A program made the translations under genes and the position numbers. DNA of 64,000 nt from Aliihoeflea sp. 2WW. GTDB taxonomy: Bacteria > Pseudomonadota > Alphaproteobacteria > Rhizobiales > Rhizobiaceae. Under the pieces are notes generated by a model that was not told the DNA's origin, did not search any database, and worked only from the letters and a program-made list of their open reading frames with translations. The stretch covers positions 383,459 to 447,458 of the forward strand of contig NZ_AYOD01000001.1 of NCBI RefSeq assembly GCF_000497755.1, read 5' to 3'. Positions 62,731 through 64,000 of this stretch are shown here, piece by piece. Positions within the stretch are counted from its first letter, which is position 1. Each line of letters starts with the position of its first letter.

Positions 62731-63744
62731 ATGTTTCACTACACGCTGAGGCGCCTGATGTTCGCGGTGCCGACATTGTTCGTCATCAGCTTCATCATTT
62801 TCGCGCTGCTCGACCTGGCGCCCAACGATCCGACCGGCAATCTGCCGCTGACGATCCCGCCGGAAGTGCGCGAGCAGATCCGCATGTCGCTCGGCCTCGG
62901 CGAGCCGTTCCACATCCGCTACCTGAAGTGGCTGCAACAGTTCTTCATCGCCGAACCGCTGAACCTGATCGAGCGGATGTTCGGCATCGAGATCGGCAAC
63001 TCGGAAGATCGCCTGCGCATACGTTCCTGGGCGACGCGCAGCCCCGTCGTCGACCTGATCATTCAGCGTATGCCGCAGACGCTCTGGGTCGTCGGCATGT
63101 CCTATGTCGTCGGCATCCTGATCGCGCTGCCGGTCGGCATCATCTCGGCCTACCGCCAGTATTCCTGGTTCGACCAGATCGGCACCTTCGTCTCGATGGT
63201 GGGCTTCTCGGTTCCGACCTTCTTCACCGGCGTGGTGCTGATCGTCGTCTTCTCGGTCTATCTCGGCTGGTTTCCCTCGATCTACGACACGACGCATCGC
63301 GTGACGGATTGGAACAGCTTCTGGATACAGGTGCGCCAGATGGTGCTGCCGGTGATGGTGCTTGCGCTCTACAACGCGGCGCAGCTCAGCCGCTTCGTGC
63401 GCGCGTCAATGCTCGACAATCTGAACCAGGACTATGTGCGCACGGCGCGCGCCAAGGGTATGAAGGAAAAGGTCGTCCTTCTCGTCCACGTCCTGCGCAA
63501 CAGCCTGATCCCGGTCGTCACCGTCATCGCGCTCGGCATTCCGACGATCTTTTCGGGCGCGATCATCACCGAGCAGATCTTCCGGGTGAACGGGCTCGGC
63601 CAGCTCCTGATCATCGCGATCCAGGGCGCGGACATCCCGCTCGTCCAGACGCTGACCTTCATCTTTGCGGTGCTGATCATCCTGTGCAATCTGATCGCCG
63701 ACATCCTTTACGGCATTCTGGACCCGAGGATTCGCTATGACTGA
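62731..63744 (+). CDS. Peptide ABC transporter permease, DppB/OppB type
   Basis: A 337-residue permease with six predicted helices. Signature: FIIFALLDLAPNDPTGNLPL at the N-terminus and the EAA-loop RFVRASMLDNLNQDYVRTAR with AKGMKEK. Longer than the permease at 33391 because of extra residues in the first periplasmic loop. It overlaps the next permease gene by 8 bp. Confidence 0.94.
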   Translation: MFHYTLRRLMFAVPTLFVISFIIFALLDLAPNDPTGNLPLTIPPEVREQIRMSLGLGEPFHIRYLKWLQQFFIAEPLNLIERMFGIEIGNSEDRLRIRSWATRSPVVDLIIQRMPQTLWVVGMSYVVGILIALPVGIISAYRQYSWFDQIGTFVSMVGFSVPTFFTGVVLIVVFSVYLGWFPSIYDTTHRVTDWNSFWIQVRQMVLPVMVLALYNAAQLSRFVRASMLDNLNQDYVRTARAKGMKEKVVLLVHVLRNSLIPVVTVIALGIPTIFSGAIITEQIFRVNGLGQLLIIAIQGADIPLVQTLTFIFAVLIILCNLIADILYGILDPRIRYD

Positions 63745-64000
63745 TCAGGTCTCGATGGCGCCCGAGAGGATCATTCCACCGGCACCGGGCTCGCCCGTCG
63801 CCGCCGAACCGCGCAAGCAGCGCACGCTAACGGCCGATGTCTGGCGCCAGTTCCGCCAGCACAAGGGCGGCGTGATCGGCGCGATCGTGTTTCTGACGAT
63901 CGTCTTTCTCGTGGTGTTCGGACCGTATATCCACGGCGTCGACCCGTCGGCGCTGAACGTGCGCGAGCGCAATGCGGGCATATCGCTGTCGCATCCGATG
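63737..64000 (+). CDS. Peptide ABC transporter permease, DppC/OppC type, cut by window end
   Basis: The first 88 codons of a DppC-like permease. A long Pro-rich cytoplasmic N-terminus (RIIPPAPGSPVAAEP) precedes VWRQFRQHKGGVIGAIVF, the first membrane helix that is typical of this family. The start at 63737 overlaps the previous gene by 8 bp. The 3' end lies beyond 64000. Confidence 0.9.
   Translation, partial: MTDQVSMAPERIIPPAPGSPVAAEPRKQRTLTADVWRQFRQHKGGVIGAIVFLTIVFLVVFGPYIHGVDPSALNVRERNAGISLSHPM

Noticed and set aside
60655-63297. A very long leftward frame (about 880 codons) opposite the peptide ABC operon
   Set aside because: It is the antisense of three well-supported ABC genes; its arginine/aspartate-rich composition is typical of GC-rich shadow frames.

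Overview
The window looks like a GC-rich alphaproteobacterial chromosome, most likely Hyphomicrobiales (Phyllobacteriaceae/Mesorhizobium-like). Support comes from a GTTC-N7-GTTC type LexA box, from the tRNA-Tyr/tRNA-Gly pair beside a 23S rRNA methyltransferase gene (rlmB), and from the many TRAP, tripartite tricarboxylate (TTT) and ABC uptake operons, each with its own regulator. No rRNA, CRISPR array or complete insertion sequence was seen.

Layout. 1-5893: a defence-type segment, with the 3' part of a large helical-repeat protein followed by an overlapping OLD-family nuclease/UvrD-like helicase pair that matches the Gabija architecture (gajA-gajB). 6112-18438: a carboxylate-CoA catabolic regulon. 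A nine-gene leftward operon (CoA transferase, enoyl-CoA hydratase, HMG-CoA-lyase-like protein, acyl-CoA dehydrogenase, MmgE/PrpD protein, dctPQM TRAP transporter, LacI regulator) is divergent from an acyl-CoA synthetase, with a perfect LacI-type palindrome between them; an FAH-family hydrolase follows the synthetase. 18811-19470: decayed IS5 and IS3 pieces. 19555-29057: a LysR-controlled TTT (tctCBA) operon joined to 2-hydroxyacid oxidation genes. 29207-38111: a ThDP enzyme, an IclR regulator, and a divergent dipeptide-type ABC transporter with an M20 deacylase/peptidase. 38396-41381: an SOS module (umuDC, a LexA box, and a frameshifted SRAP/YedK gene). 41370-42767: an unrecognised 465-residue protein.

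43096-52673: a nine-gene, tightly overlapping leftward operon that combines an amino-acid-type ABC transporter with an N,N-dimethylformamidase-like hydrolase, a class III aminotransferase, a beta-keto acid cleavage enzyme, a GNAT acetyltransferase and an HDAC-like deacetylase, divergent from a LysR regulator. This is the best candidate for an undescribed pathway: release of a (beta-)amino acid from an amide or N-acyl precursor, transamination, then cleavage of a beta-keto acid with acetyl-CoA.

53393-56220: an integrase module. A full-length tyrosine recombinase sits beside tRNA-Gly, and a separate catalytic-domain-only paralogue lacks most active-site residues. The placement suggests that everything to its left is an integrated island or a pile-up of islands. 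56418-64000: probably core chromosome, with rlmB, pncB and a peptide ABC operon (ATPase, ATPase, binding protein, permease, permease) cut by the window end. In all three ABC operons a strong hairpin lies immediately after the binding-protein gene, consistent with differential stability of the binding-protein and permease parts of the mRNA.
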